64,000 bases of DNA from Catonia carolina (lineage: Eukaryota; Arthropoda; Insecta; Hemiptera; Achilidae): NCBI GenBank assembly GCA_035578175.1, contig JAQMRL010000012.1, positions 23,190,960 to 23,254,959 of the forward strand, written 5' to 3'. Position 1 is the first letter of the stretch, and each line of letters opens with the position of its first letter. Shown here in pieces: positions 11,788 through 23,585 of the stretch. The notes beneath the pieces were generated by a model. The model worked only from the letters and a program-made list of their open reading frames with translations. It did no database searches and was not told the origin of the DNA. The translations under genes were made by a program, and so were the position numbers.

Positions 11788-12549
11788 CAGAATATCTCAA
11801 GAACGGAACATTGTACGAACTTGAAACTTGAAACTTAAGTTACATACCACTACCGGATTCGACACGAACATTTTCATCAAAATCGGTCAACCGGAAGTAG
11901 TAGTTTATTCGTGTCATTTTTCACTTTTTTGCGATTTTCTCAAAAACTGGTCCTACGATTTTTTTAAAAATCGCCTGGTTTACTAAATTTTTTATTCTCT
12001 ACAAGATAGGGTAGGCGTCATGTTTGCTGAAATTCTGCGTGAGGCTGTTTTTACGTAATAACATTTGCTTTTTAAGATTGCGGCTTTAATATGCATTTTA
12101 GCGCAAAACGTTATATAATAAAAGTTGTAGAAAATTTAAAAGCCTACAACTTTTATTCCAAACATTTTTTTGTATGACGCTTAGGTTAGCAGTAAATAGC
12201 AATTTTTTGATTTTTTCTCACGAAAACGTGTGAAAAATCGATTTTTTTAAGATTTCGGCCTTAGAATGCATTTTACGACAAAAGTGTATATAATTAAATT
12301 TATAGAAAATTAAACGATCTACAACTTATATTGAGAGCATTTTTCTCCACGGAGCCTAGTTTAGTGAGAAAGAGTGATTTTCCGTATTTTTAAGTCAAAC
12401 TGAGGTCGATTTTCATTTTGGGTCTTTCACTCATGATTAAAATTAGGTTATGTTTATTTCCAATGTTTTATTACTAATGTTAGGTTTATTGTTAATTATT
12501 TGCATTGGCAAGAGAAAGTTGTGTGAGTGTTTCACACCAGATTCTTTTT
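11616..12549 (+). mobile_element. HLE copy, full length, young
   Basis: Intact TTACTTTCTCTTGCC start, palindrome TCGATTTTTCGAAATCGA, (GT)n at about 11753..11784, two internal repeat units (TAAGATTGCGG at 12073 and TAAGATTTCGG at 12248, period 175), 3' inverse GGCAAGAGAAAGT and the terminal hairpin. Very similar to the minus-strand copy at 13011, with which it forms an inverted pair. Confidence 0.9.
11753..11784. repeat. (GT)n microsatellite inside HLE
   Basis: About 16 GT units, located between GCGATTGGTCT and GAACAGAATATCTC. The same position carries GT/CA runs in most other copies. Confidence 0.95.
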
Positions 12550-12619
12550 CTACATTATGTTAGTTTTCTTGTTTTGTAAATTTAGCGTAAATATAAATAA
12601 GCTTAACAATATATCGTAT

Positions 12620-13010
12620 ATTAACTCATACCCGCTCAGAGGCTAAAGCTATGCAGGTATCTCGGGGAGATAATACAACCAAAGCAAATAGGAACCAGCA
12701 AATAGGAAAAGAACAACAGACGAAGAAAGATGGCCGGTGGACTCCGAGGAACTCACCACTTTTATTAGAAGAAAGCAATCTCAAGAAAAGCCAAGATTAT
12801 ACTACATTATAATACTGTGATAAAACCTCTGTGTCTGGACGCGAGTGAATACCTTAGAATGAACGGGAAGGCTGGTCTAAGAAAAGCAGAGAAATTTGAG
12901 AGAAAGATCTTCCGCAAGATAATGGGTCCGAAGATAGTAGACGGTCAATAAAAGTTGCGAGATCGAGAAGAATTGAACAAGGAATATGATCGATTAATGG
13001 AAACAATTAG
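12620..13010 (+). pseudogene. LINE reverse transcriptase C-terminal remnant, part 1
   Basis: The translated plus strand resembles the post-RT region of insect non-LTR elements: a run like 'YYNTVIKPLCLD' then 'RKAEKFERKIFRKIMGP' (about 12800..12935), with stops and losses. The open region stops at the HLE insertion at 13011 and resumes after it at 13991. Function is lost. Confidence 0.7.
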
Positions 13011-13990
13011 AAAAATCTGGTGTGAAACACTCACAAACTTTCTCTCGCCAAAGCAAATAATTTAAACAATATAACCTAATATTAGTATTAAAACATTAGA
13101 AATAAACAAAAAACTAACCTCAATAAACGTAACCTAATTTTAATCATGAGTGAAAGACGCAAAATGAAAATCAACCTCAGTTTGGCTTAAAAATACGGAA
13201 AATCACTCTTTCACGCTAAACTAGGCTCTGTAGAGAAAAATTTTCTAAATAAAAGTTGCAGATCTTTTAATTTCCTATAAATTTAATAATGTACACTTTT
13301 GTCGTAAAATGCATACTAAGGCCTAAATCTTAGAAAAATCGATTTTTCACACGTTTTCGTGAGAAAAAACAGAAAATTGCTAATTACCGCTAAACTAAGC
13401 GTTGTACAAAAAAATGTTTGAAATAAAAGTTGTAGGTTTTTAAATTTTCTACAACTTTTATTATATAACATTTTGCGCTAAAATGCATATTAAAGCCGCA
13501 ATCTTAAAAATCAAATGTTTTTACGTAAAAACAGCCTCACGCAGAATTTCAGCAAACATGACGCCTACCCTATCTTGTAGAGAATAAAAAATTTAGTAAA
13601 CCAGGCGATTTTTAAAAAAATCGTAGGACCAGTTTTTGAGAAAATCGCAAAAAAGTGAAAAATGACACGAATAAACTACTACTTCCGGTTGACCGATTTT
13701 GATGAAAATGTTCGTGTCGGGTTCGGTAGTGGTATGTAACTTAAGTTTCAAGTTTCAAGTTCGTACAATGTTCCGTTCTTGAGATATTCTGTTCACACAC
13801 ACACGCACACACACACGCACACACACACACACACGCACACACACGCACACACAGACCAATCGCTAAAAACATGTTTTTTGGGTTCAGGGGGTCTGAAAAC
13901 GTATAGATCCGGTGAAAACTCGATTTCGAAAAATCGACATGAAAACAATACTTTCCTTGCTATATATTCATATAGGCAAGAGAAAGTAAA
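13011..13990 (-). mobile_element. HLE copy, full length, inserted in a LINE remnant
   Basis: Reverse complement of the consensus: AAAATCTGGTGTGAAACAC at the left (its 3' end) and GGCAAGAGAAAGTAAAA at the right (its 5' end). The CA run is at 13793..13853. It splits a LINE coding remnant: the left part ends ATTAGAA and the right part starts AGATGACTAAAAG, which together read through with no evident duplication. Confidence 0.9.
13793..13853. repeat. (CA)n microsatellite inside HLE
   Basis: CA run with scattered CG variants. It produces the meaningless His-Thr repeat in translation. Confidence 0.95.
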
Positions 13991-14285
13991 AAGATGACTA
14001 AAAGTTTATGGACACTTGTATTAAATGTATGACAACCGGTTGATAAAAACATTTTTAAGACTCTAAACAATAGACCTAAGGTGGCGGATAAATGGTTTAA
14101 ACAAATCAGAAAGGATATAGAGAAAACCTGAATCAACCTAGAAAACTTAATGAATCAAACCAAATTCAGACAACTAATTACGGACTGAACAACTAATTAC
14201 GGGTTTCAATTGAGAGCTGAAACAGAACACCGGGTAGACAGAAGAAAGGAGAAAAGCCTACAGTGAACGAATGCTGAGGATACAC
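13991..14285 (+). pseudogene. LINE C-terminal remnant, part 2
   Basis: Translation shows features of LINE tails: 'RPKVADKWFKQIRKDIEK' then 'ETEHRVDRRKEKSLQ', with stops between. A similar tail lies on the minus strand at 18188..18410. It continues the remnant broken by the HLE at 13011..13990. Confidence 0.65.
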
Positions 14286-14292
14286 CTTACGT

Positions 14293-14641
14293 ATAGTTCA
14301 GCCGTTCTAAGTTTGCTCCTACTGTCAACAAACCAATACCAGCTACTACAGGGTGCACGCTGGAGTCCGTGACTTTATGGATGTCGTATTCCCATTAAGT
14401 TAACTATTTTTTAAATTATAAGTACTTAAAGTACTAAAAAAATCAGTCGTGATATGATGTAGGCCTAACAATTTAATTTAGAAAAATACTTTTAAAAGTA
14501 TTTTGTATTTAAATACTTTTGAAATTATTTAGTTGTTACTTTTTAATCAGCGTGTACACATTTAGATATAATGCGCATGCTCAGTGACGTCATTATTTGT
14601 TTACATTAGGAGCAAACTTATAACGGCTGAACTGTAGTCTA
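14293..14641 (+). mobile_element. TIR element (MITE), copy 2, uninterrupted (348 bp)
   Basis: Terminal inverted repeats: TATAGTTCAGCCGTTCTAAG at the left, mirrored by TTATAACGGCTGAACTGTA at the right. The match extends over about 35 bp including TTTGCTCCTA. A TA duplication is possible but cannot be told apart from the terminal bases. It has no coding capacity. It serves as the empty-site reference for the two insertions in copy 1. Confidence 0.85.
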
Positions 14642-14717
14642 AAATTGGCCCTATACGGGAAAAAGTACTCTTATTCTACCCCTTATAAGCAAACAGTCGT
14701 CGTTGAAAGGATCTTTT

Positions 14718-15858
14718 TTACTTTCTCTTGCCGTGACTAATATTATACAGGAAGGAAAGTATTGTTTTCATGTCGATTTTTGGAATTCGAGTTTTCACCG
14801 GATATAGGTCTACGCGTTTTCTGACCCCCTGAACCCAAAAAACATGTTTTTAGCGATTGGTTGTTTTGTGTAACTGTGTGTGTGTGTGTCTGTGCCCGTG
14901 TTTGAATACAATATCTCAAAAACGGAACATTGAACGAAGTTTAAACTTAAAACTTAAGTTAGATGCCACTAGAGAACCCGACACGAACATTTTCATCAAA
15001 ATCGGTCGACCGGAAACAGTAGTTTATTCGTGTCATTTTTCACTTTTTTGCGATTTTCTCAAAAACGGCTCCTACGATTTTTTTTAAATCATCTCATTTA
15101 CTACATATTTTATGCTCTACAAGTTATGGTAGGCGCCATGTCTGCTAAAATTCCTGGCAAGGTTGTTCTCTCGTAAAAAAACGGGTTTTTTAAGATTGCG
15201 GACTTAATGTGCAGTTTAGTGCAAATAAGTATTTAATAAAATGTGTAGACAATTTAAAAACCTACAACTTTTCTTTCAAACATTTCTGTGAATAACACTT
15301 AGTTTAGCGGTAATTTGTGATTTTCGGTTTTTTTAAAATGAAAATCTGTAAAAAGTGAATTATTTAAGATTTCTGCCTTAGTATACATTTTACGGCAAAA
15401 GAATATATTATAAAATTTATAGGAAATTTAAATATCTACAAGTTTCTCTTTAAGCATTTTTATCTACAGAGCATGAAAGGGCGATTTTCCGTATTATTAG
15501 GCCAAACTAATCAAACTGATTTTCAGTTTGCCTCAAATCCTCATGATTTTTTTTGCTTAACGTCCGACTGTTCTGCAAATTACTGCTAATGCAGATGGTG
15601 AAAAATGAAATGATTTTTTGTTACGTATGAAAATATGCCGTACCTGAATGGGACTCGAACCCAAGACTGCATGATGAGAGGCAAGCACGTTACCAACTAC
15701 GCCAATGCGGCCAGCAATGCTCATGATTAAAATTAGATTATGTTTTTGAGGTTAGTTTTTTGTTTATTTCTGATGTATTATTACTAATCTTTGGTTATAT
15801 GGTTCATCATTTGCATTGGCAAGAGAAAGTCGTGTGAGTGTTCACACCAGATATTTTT
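14718..15858 (+). mobile_element. HLE copy, diverged, carrying a SINE
   Basis: 5' end TTACTTTCTCTTGCC, degenerate GT tract (about 14875..14890), internal repeats, and 3' end GGCAAGAGAAAGT, CGTGTGAGTGTTCACAC, CAGAT. It is interrupted by a reverse-oriented SINE family 1 near the CTCATGATT segment. Confidence 0.85.
15548..15717 (-). mobile_element. tRNA-derived SINE, family 1, minus strand
   Basis: Minus-strand A-box and B-box as in the 9778 copy (here GGGTTCGAGTCCC), with a short A tail (T run at about 15547..15554). Flanking AATCCTCATGATT and AATGCTCATGATT form a 13-bp duplication with one mismatch, inside an HLE. Confidence 0.85.
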
Positions 15859-16002
15859 TTTCTTGAAGACAGAGTACATGAAGACCCTACCAGGGCAACT
15901 GCAGTACTTCAACACCACTTAAGGGGGTAGTCAACTGAAGAATATGTTTTTTTTTTAACTTCGATTCTTTCTTTTGCATTTATTTGAAGTTTAAAATTTC
16001 CT

Positions 16003-16327
16003 AATCCACCGGGTTGGTCTAGAGATAAAGTCATCGCCAAAATCAGCTGTTTAACAGCTGATTTTCGGCGACGAAGGTTCGTGGTTCAAATCCTAGTAAA
16101 GGTAGTTACTTTTACACGGATTCGAATGCTAGACAGTAGTTACCGGTGTACTTTGATGGTTAGAGTTCAATTAACCATACTCTCTCAGGAATGGTCGGCC
16201 TGAGTCTGTACAAGACTAGATCTCATTTACACGTCATACATATTATCCTCATCTCATTAGGTCATGGGGTTGCTTATTGTTCTGAATTGAACAGATTGCA
16301 ACGTACACATATTAGGAATTAAAAAAA
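16003..16327 (+). mobile_element. tRNA-derived SINE, family 2
   Basis: Starts CCACCGGGTTGGTCTAGAG, has the AATCAGCTGTTTAACAGCTG palindrome and B-box GGTTCAAATCC, and ends in an A run. Flanked by AAAATTTCCT (15993..16002 and 16328..16337). Confidence 0.87.
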
Positions 16328-16349
16328 AAAATTTCCTGCATCACAGCAT

Positions 16350-16515
16350 GATGTAAAATAATGAACAATATAACTTATGATTAAACAATGTAAAATGAAA
16401 AACATAATCAAGATGTAACCATGAGTGAATGATGTTAAATGAAAATGATATGTTTAAATAAGAAAATACAATAATTGACGCTTAGCTAGGCTTTGTAGTA
16501 AAAAAAGGAAGATAT
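16350..16515 (-). mobile_element. HLE fragment
   Basis: Reverse-strand match to the ATAACCT..TTAATCATGAGTGAATGA..TGAAAAT stretch near the HLE 3' end. Both ends are missing. Confidence 0.55.
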
Positions 16516-17185
16516 TGATCTAGGTATAGTTCCTTGCAGGACTTCAGCTTTAATTAGCTTCAGAAAATTTCCGAGATGTAAGATTCCAAAATCGTACTAA
16601 AAGAACATAAAATGTTGTACTGCGTCAAAATTTATGGAAAAATTAAAGCAGTTTGCTCACTACTTACAAAATGTTAGGTCTAGTAAATGTTATAGCCTTT
16701 AAGTAAAGTATAGAAATTGTAAAAAACGTATTTACAAGAAAATCCATCCGAATTCAGGTTTAGAAACTTATAGGCCTACTAATACTAGCGTTTTATAATT
16801 CTTACAATATAAACTACTTGGATTTGTATTAAAACCAATTTATAAAGTTGGAGAAGTTGTCGTGGGGAAACAGTTGAGAAATAGCCTGTTTCTTATTATT
16901 CTACCGTTTTTGTTTGTAACTTTTTCAACTTTTAGATGGTCGTTTTTGTGGGTTGAAGTGCGTATTCTTTTAATAATCATGTAACTTTTTATAACTGTTA
17001 TTTTAGGTCGTTTTTATAACTAGATCAACCAATTTTAATGCTGAGAAAATATTACTGTAATTCTTTCAGTTTATTTTCACATTTATAGCTGGTTTGAATA
17101 TACGTATTGTAAAACCTAAGCATCGGTTCATTCGCGATTTGGGTATGATAATATAACTGGGTAAAATATCAAATAAATCATTTCT
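16516..17185. other. Unassigned AT-rich DNA
   Basis: No gene or recognised repeat seen. Confidence 0.6.
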
Positions 17186-17545
17186 TCTACTCCGTGAGAA
17201 TGCCTGAAAGCAGGATACTAAAACAACTTATAACCAGAGGGCTGTGTGTGAAATCTGGAAGATGAAAGTAGCGGGAGTTGAAGAAGACCTGGAAGAAATT
17301 TGACAGACGACTGACAACGCAACGAATAAACCAAAGATAAATAAACTTTTAAACACAAAATGGTTTGAAATGGACAATGTAAAAGTTTTGCGGTTGACGG
17401 ACGAACAGCAGAAACCAAGATCGGAAAATATGAAGAAATATTGCTAGAGAAAACGAAGCTAACGGAAGGCAGAGAAGACCAAACAAAGAATCGACTGAAG
17501 TGATCCAATGAGATCAAACAAGATAAATAACACTGACTTACTTTA
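17186..17545 (+). pseudogene. Probable LINE tail remnant
   Basis: Purine-rich plus strand. Fragmentary frames read like the basic tail of LINE ORF2 ('RMPESRILKQL', and later in another frame 'VDGRTAETKIGKYEEI'), with frameshifts. The longest open frame here is on the other strand and looks like a shadow. Moderate to low certainty. Confidence 0.4.
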
Positions 17546-18187
17546 AACTTATAACAATTCATTATTTATTTACACAAATAATAATTACAATTAATGGTTT
17601 AACTTAGCTTACAAACTAACGAAATGCTACTTAAATAAATGAACCAACATGGTTATTTTTGTTTCTTAATTAAATATTAATTAATTTTTCCTGAAAAATA
17701 AATTAATTACAAAACCTTTTACCTGTCCCGTAACGACACAGACGCTCCGACAAACTTACACTCGACGATTCAGGTATTCACTAACTGTCTACATAGGCGC
17801 TAACTACTTGTATACCCCCGGTCTAATAGTTTCCTAAGTATTCAAGATCCTTCTCCGCTACTCTTGAACATCGTAGAAAAAAATCGAAACGTTGAAACAT
17901 CGTAAAAACAAACGTTTCTACTATTTTCAATTTCCTAGAATTCCTAATTAAATCATCTCGTTCATTGCAGTTTAATATACTTGTTTGACAATTTCCACCC
18001 TATACAATTGACAATTCTTGCAATAACCAATTTATTCCAAAATTGTTTCTGGAATAATGTTGCAGTATAATATCAGAAGTTTTTTACAATGAACATAACT
18101 TCTAGAAGGTAATAATAAGCAAGTGTTTTTCCGTATATTGCCACTTTATAGTCATGTATGACTTTCAATATGATTAAAAGTTATTTT
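17546..18187. other. Unassigned AT-rich DNA
   Basis: No recognised feature. Confidence 0.6.
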
Positions 18188-18410
18188 TGCAGCTCAAGTT
18201 ATCAGTATTCGTCCACTGTAGGCTTTCCTCCTATCTTCCGTTCACCTGGTAATCTGGTTTTACTCTTTACAGAAGTTCTTAAATTCAGTAATCAGTTTTT
18301 TGAATATAGTTCGATCCATTAAGTTTTCTTGGTTTGTTCCGGTTTACTCAATATACCCTCTGAACCACTAAGGTTACTTCTTTGAAAAACTTAACCAACA
18401 CCTAAAGTCT
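18188..18410 (-). pseudogene. LINE C-terminal tail fragment
   Basis: The reverse complement is homologous to the LINE tail at 13991..14285: the AGAAAACTTAATG...CAAA...AACTGATTA stretch, then GAAGATAGGAGGAAAGCC followed by TACAGTG. Stops present. Confidence 0.6.
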
Positions 18411-18435
18411 ACTCGTTCATTATTACATTCTATTT

Positions 18436-18568
18436 TTACTTTCGCTCGCCTATATGAATAAATAGGAAGGAAAGTATTGTTTTCATGTCGATTTTGAGAA
18501 ATCGAGTTTTCACCGGATTTATATGTTTTCAGACCCCCTGAGCCCAAAAAACATGTTTTTAGCGATTG

Positions 18569-18625
<57 letters not shown>

Positions 18626-18636
18626 TGAGTGAGTGA

Positions 18637-18677
<41 letters not shown>

Positions 18678-19470
18678 TGTGAACAGAATATCTCAAGAAC
18701 GGAACATCGTACGAACTTGAAACTTGAAACTTAAGTTACATACCACTACCGTACCCGACACGAACATTTTCATCAAAATCGGTCAACCGGAAGTAGTAGT
18801 TTATTCGTGTAATTTTTCACTTTTTTGCGATTTTCTCAAAAACTGGTCCTACGATTTTTTTTAAATCGCCTGGTTAACTAAATTGTTTATGCTCTACAAG
18901 ATAGGGTAGGCGTCATGTTTGCTGAAATTCTGGGTGAGGCTGTTTTCACGTAAAAACATAGTTTTTTTTTAAGATTACGGCTTTAATATGCAATTTAGCG
19001 CAAAAATTTATATAATAAAAGTTGTAGAGAATTTAAAATTTTACAACTTTTATTTCTAACATTTTTTTGTATAGGCCTAATGCTTAGTTTAGCAGTAATT
19101 AGCGATTTTCTGATTGTTTCTCACGAAAACGTGTGAAAAATCGATTTTTTTAAGATTTCGGCCTTAGAATGCATTTTACGAAAAAAGTGTATATAATACA
19201 TTTTATAGGAAATAAAAGGATCTATAACTTTTATTTAAAGCTTTTTTCACTACAGAGCCTAGTTTAGCGTGAAAGAGTGATTTTCCGTATTTTTAAGCCA
19301 AACCGAGTTCGATTTTCATTTTGCGTCTTTCACTTATGATTAAAATAAGATTATGTTTTTGAGGTTAGTTTTTTGTTTATTTCTAATGTTGTATTACTAA
19401 TGTTAGGTTTATTGTTAATTATTTGCACTGGCAAGAGAAAGTTGTGTGAGTGTTTCACACCAGATTTTTT
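18436..19470 (+). mobile_element. HLE copy, full length with long GT tract
   Basis: 5' TTACTTTCGCTCGCC, GT tract at 18571..18681 interrupted by GAGT units, two internal repeat units, 3' GGCAAGAGAAAGT, hairpin GTGTGAGTGTTTCACAC and CAGATTTTTT. Close to the copy at 58409. Confidence 0.9.
18571..18681. repeat. (GT)n microsatellite with GAGT interruption
   Basis: Compound tract: GT run, GAGA, (GAGT)4, then GT run, at the fixed HLE position. Confidence 0.93.
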
Positions 19471-19483
19471 GAAATGAAATGTA

Positions 19484-19640
19484 CCAAAGTAAAATATTTT
19501 TCGAAATCGAAATTTCACCCGACATTCACGTTTACAGGCCCCTTAAACAAAAAAAAAACATGTTTTAATCGACTGGTTTGTGAGCGTGTAAACAAAATAT
19601 CTCAACGTATGAGGAAATTACGAGGTAATTTTCGCATGTG
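19484..19640 (+). mobile_element. HLE 5' fragment immediately downstream of a full copy
   Basis: Starts at AAAGTAAAATATTTTTCGAA and runs through the CACCCGACATTCACGTTTAC and AAACATGTTTTAATCGACTGG equivalents to the AAATATCTCAA motif. Same orientation as the upstream full copy, separated by about 14 bp, i.e. nearly head-to-tail. Confidence 0.65.
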
Positions 19641-20348
19641 CTTCGTTTTGCCTCCACATTTTCACTAAGCCTAGGACTACTACTGCTCCACCTTGTATCA
19701 CTCCTTGATTAATCTTCATTTCTTTCATTCAATTCTTACCCGTATTTATCACGATTTGCATATTAGTGTAAAAACTTTTAATCACATTTAATAGACAAAT
19801 ATGATATCTTCTTTCCTCTAAAATCTGCTAAAGAATGTTTTGATCAACTGTAATTAGTTGACATTAAAATTCTATTAAAATATTTTGGACGTAGCATTCT
19901 GATGAAATCGACATGCGAATATATTTGAGAAATTTATTTCTGTACGTCTATTTTAAAATTAATCTAAAAATACATAAATTTATTTTTGAACTAAATTCAA
20001 TAAATACCTTACACCTTTAAATAACTTATAAATACAGATGCCAAATTCTCCGTCCAATGTACAGAACGATCTTCTGTTTTTACATACAGGTGTTTTATAT
20101 TTCAGTCCGAATATTTTCTTTACATTAATTTGTTTACATTCTGTTCTTTAAGTGAGAGATATACTCTTAAAACATTTCAATTTAGATTCCTGATAATAAG
20201 TGACATATGTTTCTTTCAAAATTTGTTCATAAAATAATTAATAACTTCCTGGTGTTTAAAAGCGTTCTTAAGAATTTAAGATTGGTTAGTTTTTATCAGT
20301 GGGTTATTTACATCTACTGATGTAACTACGCGTAAACTACTGTCATTT
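19641..20348. other. Unassigned AT-rich DNA
   Basis: No recognised feature. Confidence 0.6.
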
Positions 20349-21915
20349 TTACTTTCTCTTACCATAGGCCTATAAATAGTAGAGCAAAACGTATTGTTTC
20401 ATGTCAATTTTTCCACATCTAATTTTTACCAAACATACTACATTTTTTCAGGCCCTCTTAACCAAAAAGAAACTCAAAAGAAATTTTAGTGATTTGCCTG
20501 CATGGATTTGAACCAAATATGTCAAGAATGGATTATCGCACTAAGTTTAAATTTAGAACTTCAATTACGGACTACTAGAAGAGGCGACATGGATATTTTC
20601 AACAAAATCAGTTAACTGGAAGTAATAGTTTATTCATGATTGTAGATTATTCATTGTAAATTTTCACTTTTTTGCGATTTTCTTAATAATAGCAGCTTGT
20701 AACGTGTTTCGTCTCATTTACTAGATTTTTAATCGAGTTAATATGATAGGATAAGTGCCATATCTGGTCAACTTCTTGGAGCTGTGCTATTTTGATAAAA
20801 AAATTGTCTTTTTAAGATTGCGGCCTTAATGACATGAGATAAATTATTTATGGTTTATTTATTTTGTACGATATTTTTTGTTTTAGAATTTAAGTTAGCA
20901 TCATACCATCACTGTGGTTGTAACATAGGTATTGATTTTTGAACTACAAAAAAAATTCCATATTGAATTTATTTTACTTAGGCTATAATGTGTTCTTTTT
21001 AAGTTTTTTTATTTTTCTGTTAATAGCTTTTTGACACATGACACATTCTCTCAGCCATTTGTGAATGGATTTTAATGAAATTTTTGCACAGCCTTTTATA
21101 CCATAATTTTAATGTATTGAGTTAATATTTCAGTAAAATAATGTGTTAGAGTATTTATTTTTTACTTAAATAGGCAAAAAGTTATGATTTTTAAAAGAAG
21201 TAATTTAAAAAAATATTCTTGTCCTCCTAACAATAGGATCCTATACAATCCTAACAATCCTACATAATACTATATTATATAATTATATTGTACTATATAC
21301 TAATATTGGATGTACTATCTATCCAATATACTAATTGGGTGTAAAATAGCCTGAAAAGTAACCAAAAACAATTGGACAGGATAATTTATAGTTTTTGAGA
21401 AAATGTTCCTTACATTAATATTATATTGAAAAAGGCATTCCGGGTCCCTTTAATATACATTTTAGGGCAAATTCCGTACATCATCAAAGTTGTAGAAAAT
21501 TAGACCTAAATATCCTACAAGTTTTATTTTAAACACTTTTTTCCTACAGCGCTTAGTTTAGCGTCAAATAGTGATTTCCTGTATTTTGCTTATCAAAATG
21601 GGTAAAAAATTTGGTTTTCTAAGATTGTGGCCATACGACAAAAGTAATATTTAATCAAATTTATAAAATATTAAAAAACCTGCAACTTTTATTTTAAAAT
21701 GTTTTTCTTACACAGCGTAGTTTAGCGTCAATTAGTGATTTTCCGTATATTTAAGTTTAACAGAGGTTGATTTTTATTTTACGTCATTCACTCATGATTA
21801 AAATTAGTTATGTTTATTAGTTTACGTTGTTTACTCATGATTAAACATAGGTTATATATATGGTTCACTATCTACATTGTCAAGAAAAAGTCATGAGAGT
21901 GTTTAACACCAGATT
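20349..21915 (+). mobile_element. HLE copy, old and expanded (~1.57 kb)
   Basis: Weakly conserved 5' end (TTACTTTCTCTTACC) and 3' end (CAAGAAAAAGTCATGAGAGTG, then TTTAACACCAGATT). It contains about 500 bp of AT-rich sequence absent from young copies (about 20850..21420), and no GT tract. Confidence 0.65.
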
Positions 21916-22549
21916 AATAACATAGTTTTTATTAAGGCTAGCAGAAAAGCTTGAGTTATTCAAAATGGGTGGAATTTTATTTGAAAAGTGGTGAGATGAG
22001 AGACACAATAGGATTTCATGAGTCCCACACTTAATAACATGAAGCGGTACTTAAAAATTTAAGTCCTTGCAATGTTCATGTAATTGATTTATTAATGACA
22101 AGTAGAGAATTCAGCACTAAAACATGAGCTTTAGTGCTGAATTCTCACTGATGGCTGAATGCTGCACTGAATGACGTGTGTTTTTCAGGTGGTACCTACA
22201 GTTGAAGTTACGACTACTGATTGGTAACAGCAGTAGTAACAGCAACTGCTCTTCAGATTGATGAAGATCAGTGGTATTTGTTCCACCTGAATTAAACGTT
22301 ATACACTTATAGAGCTGAAATTTTAAAATAATCGAAAATCTAATTAAGTGTTTCTAAGGTTACCTACTTCAAAAAGTTTAATTGTTGTTAAATGAACAAT
22401 TTTTTTCTCTACATTAAATTGGTCTCATTGATTATTTATTGAACATCCCTCATTGTACAAAATAAATGATAAAAAAGAGAAACATGAATTGTTTTAAATT
22501 TTATCAGAGCATAATTATTTGTTTTAAATTGATGAGCATTTTTTTAATA
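21916..22549. other. Unassigned DNA containing a 17-bp perfect hairpin
   Basis: Apart from the inverted repeat at 22105..22146, no gene or known repeat was recognised. Confidence 0.6.
22105..22146. repeat. Perfect 17-bp inverted repeat, 8-nt loop
   Basis: GAGAATTCAGCACTAAA (22105..22121) and TTTAGTGCTGAATTCTC (22130..22146) are exact complements. Not part of any repeat family I see here. Confidence 0.9.
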
Positions 22550-23260
22550 CAGTAAAACCTCCACAAACAACCACCACTTCTAAGCGACCAACTCTTTAAC
22601 CGACCAGTTTTTTCGGAAACAAAAATATTAACTATTCTCCCCCATAAAAATTTACCTCCGCTAAACGACCACTCTCTAATCCGACCGGACCGGTAAAAAC
22701 GAGCAAAAGCGACCACTTTAATTTAATAATATAATAAAAATTTAAGATAGATGGACAAACGTACTATATCATACAGAATAGTCATGCACTACGTATTGAT
22801 ACTGCTACCTCGAGTATTGACTGATTTATAAGTTTATACAGTTTATACGGTATAAAATGTACAATTTAACAAGCTTCAACTTCTATTGTATTAGTGGGAA
22901 AACAACAAAAACTACAGAAACATCTTTGGCTCTCCCCCTACCAGAAATGTAATGTTGCACGTACGCCATTGACCATAGATGACGTTTTGTGCAGAACCCT
23001 ATAAACATTCATTACAGTTCAGTAGTGTAGTTTATTCATTTCGGTCGGTTTGTAAGTACGTCGGGTGTAGAGCTACGGTACAAAAAATTGAAATTTTATG
23101 TAAACAATATTTTTGGGGTAAATAATTATACACTTTTGATAATAATGAAGTTATTTTAATTAGGGCATTGTCCTGACCTCCACTTTTCCAAAATGACCAC
23201 CTCTCTAACCGACCACTTATTGAGTTCACCGTACGTGGTCGTTTTGAAGAGGTTTTACTG
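22550..23260. mobile_element. Pogo/Tigger-like non-autonomous DNA transposon (711 bp)
   Basis: Termini CAGTAAAACCTC and GAGGTTTTACTG are exact inverted repeats flanked by TA on both sides (22548..22549 and 23261..23262). CAGT...ACTG ends with a TA duplication fit the pogo branch of the Tc1/mariner superfamily. Subterminal CGACCACT and CCGACCA motifs recur near both ends. There is no transposase frame; the short minus-strand frame merely reads across the terminal repeat. Confidence 0.82.
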
Positions 23261-23284
23261 TAATATAGTGAATATGATTTCTTA

Positions 23285-23415
23285 ATATGGAGATTTAGGA
23301 CAAAAGCGTACACAATCAAAGCTGTCGAAAGTTAAAAAGTTACAAAGTTTATTTCAATCATTTTTACAGAGCTTTGTTTAGCGTTAAGTAGTGATTATCT
23401 GTTAAGGTTAATTTT
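23285..23415 (+). mobile_element. HLE fragment
   Basis: Matches one internal repeat unit: GGACAAAAGCGTACACAATC, then AAAGCTGTCGAAAGTTAAAA and AGAGCTTTGTTTAGCGTTAA. Confidence 0.5.
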
Positions 23416-23585
23416 ATCAAGGACCACACACATTGAACATTTGGAGATCAAGCCTTTTGAGGGTTTTTTTTGTAACCACAGTTATGTTTTGTATGATAAA
23501 TTTAAAATTATTTACATTTAAAATCGCAAACATCATTTAAGTGAACATCATTAGGGTTTAATTTATAGGTGTTTACGTCTCTGTA

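Noticed and set aside
17218..17562. 114-codon minus-strand frame
   Set aside because: Low family resemblance; the plus strand reads as a decayed LINE tail, and this frame is probably its shadow.
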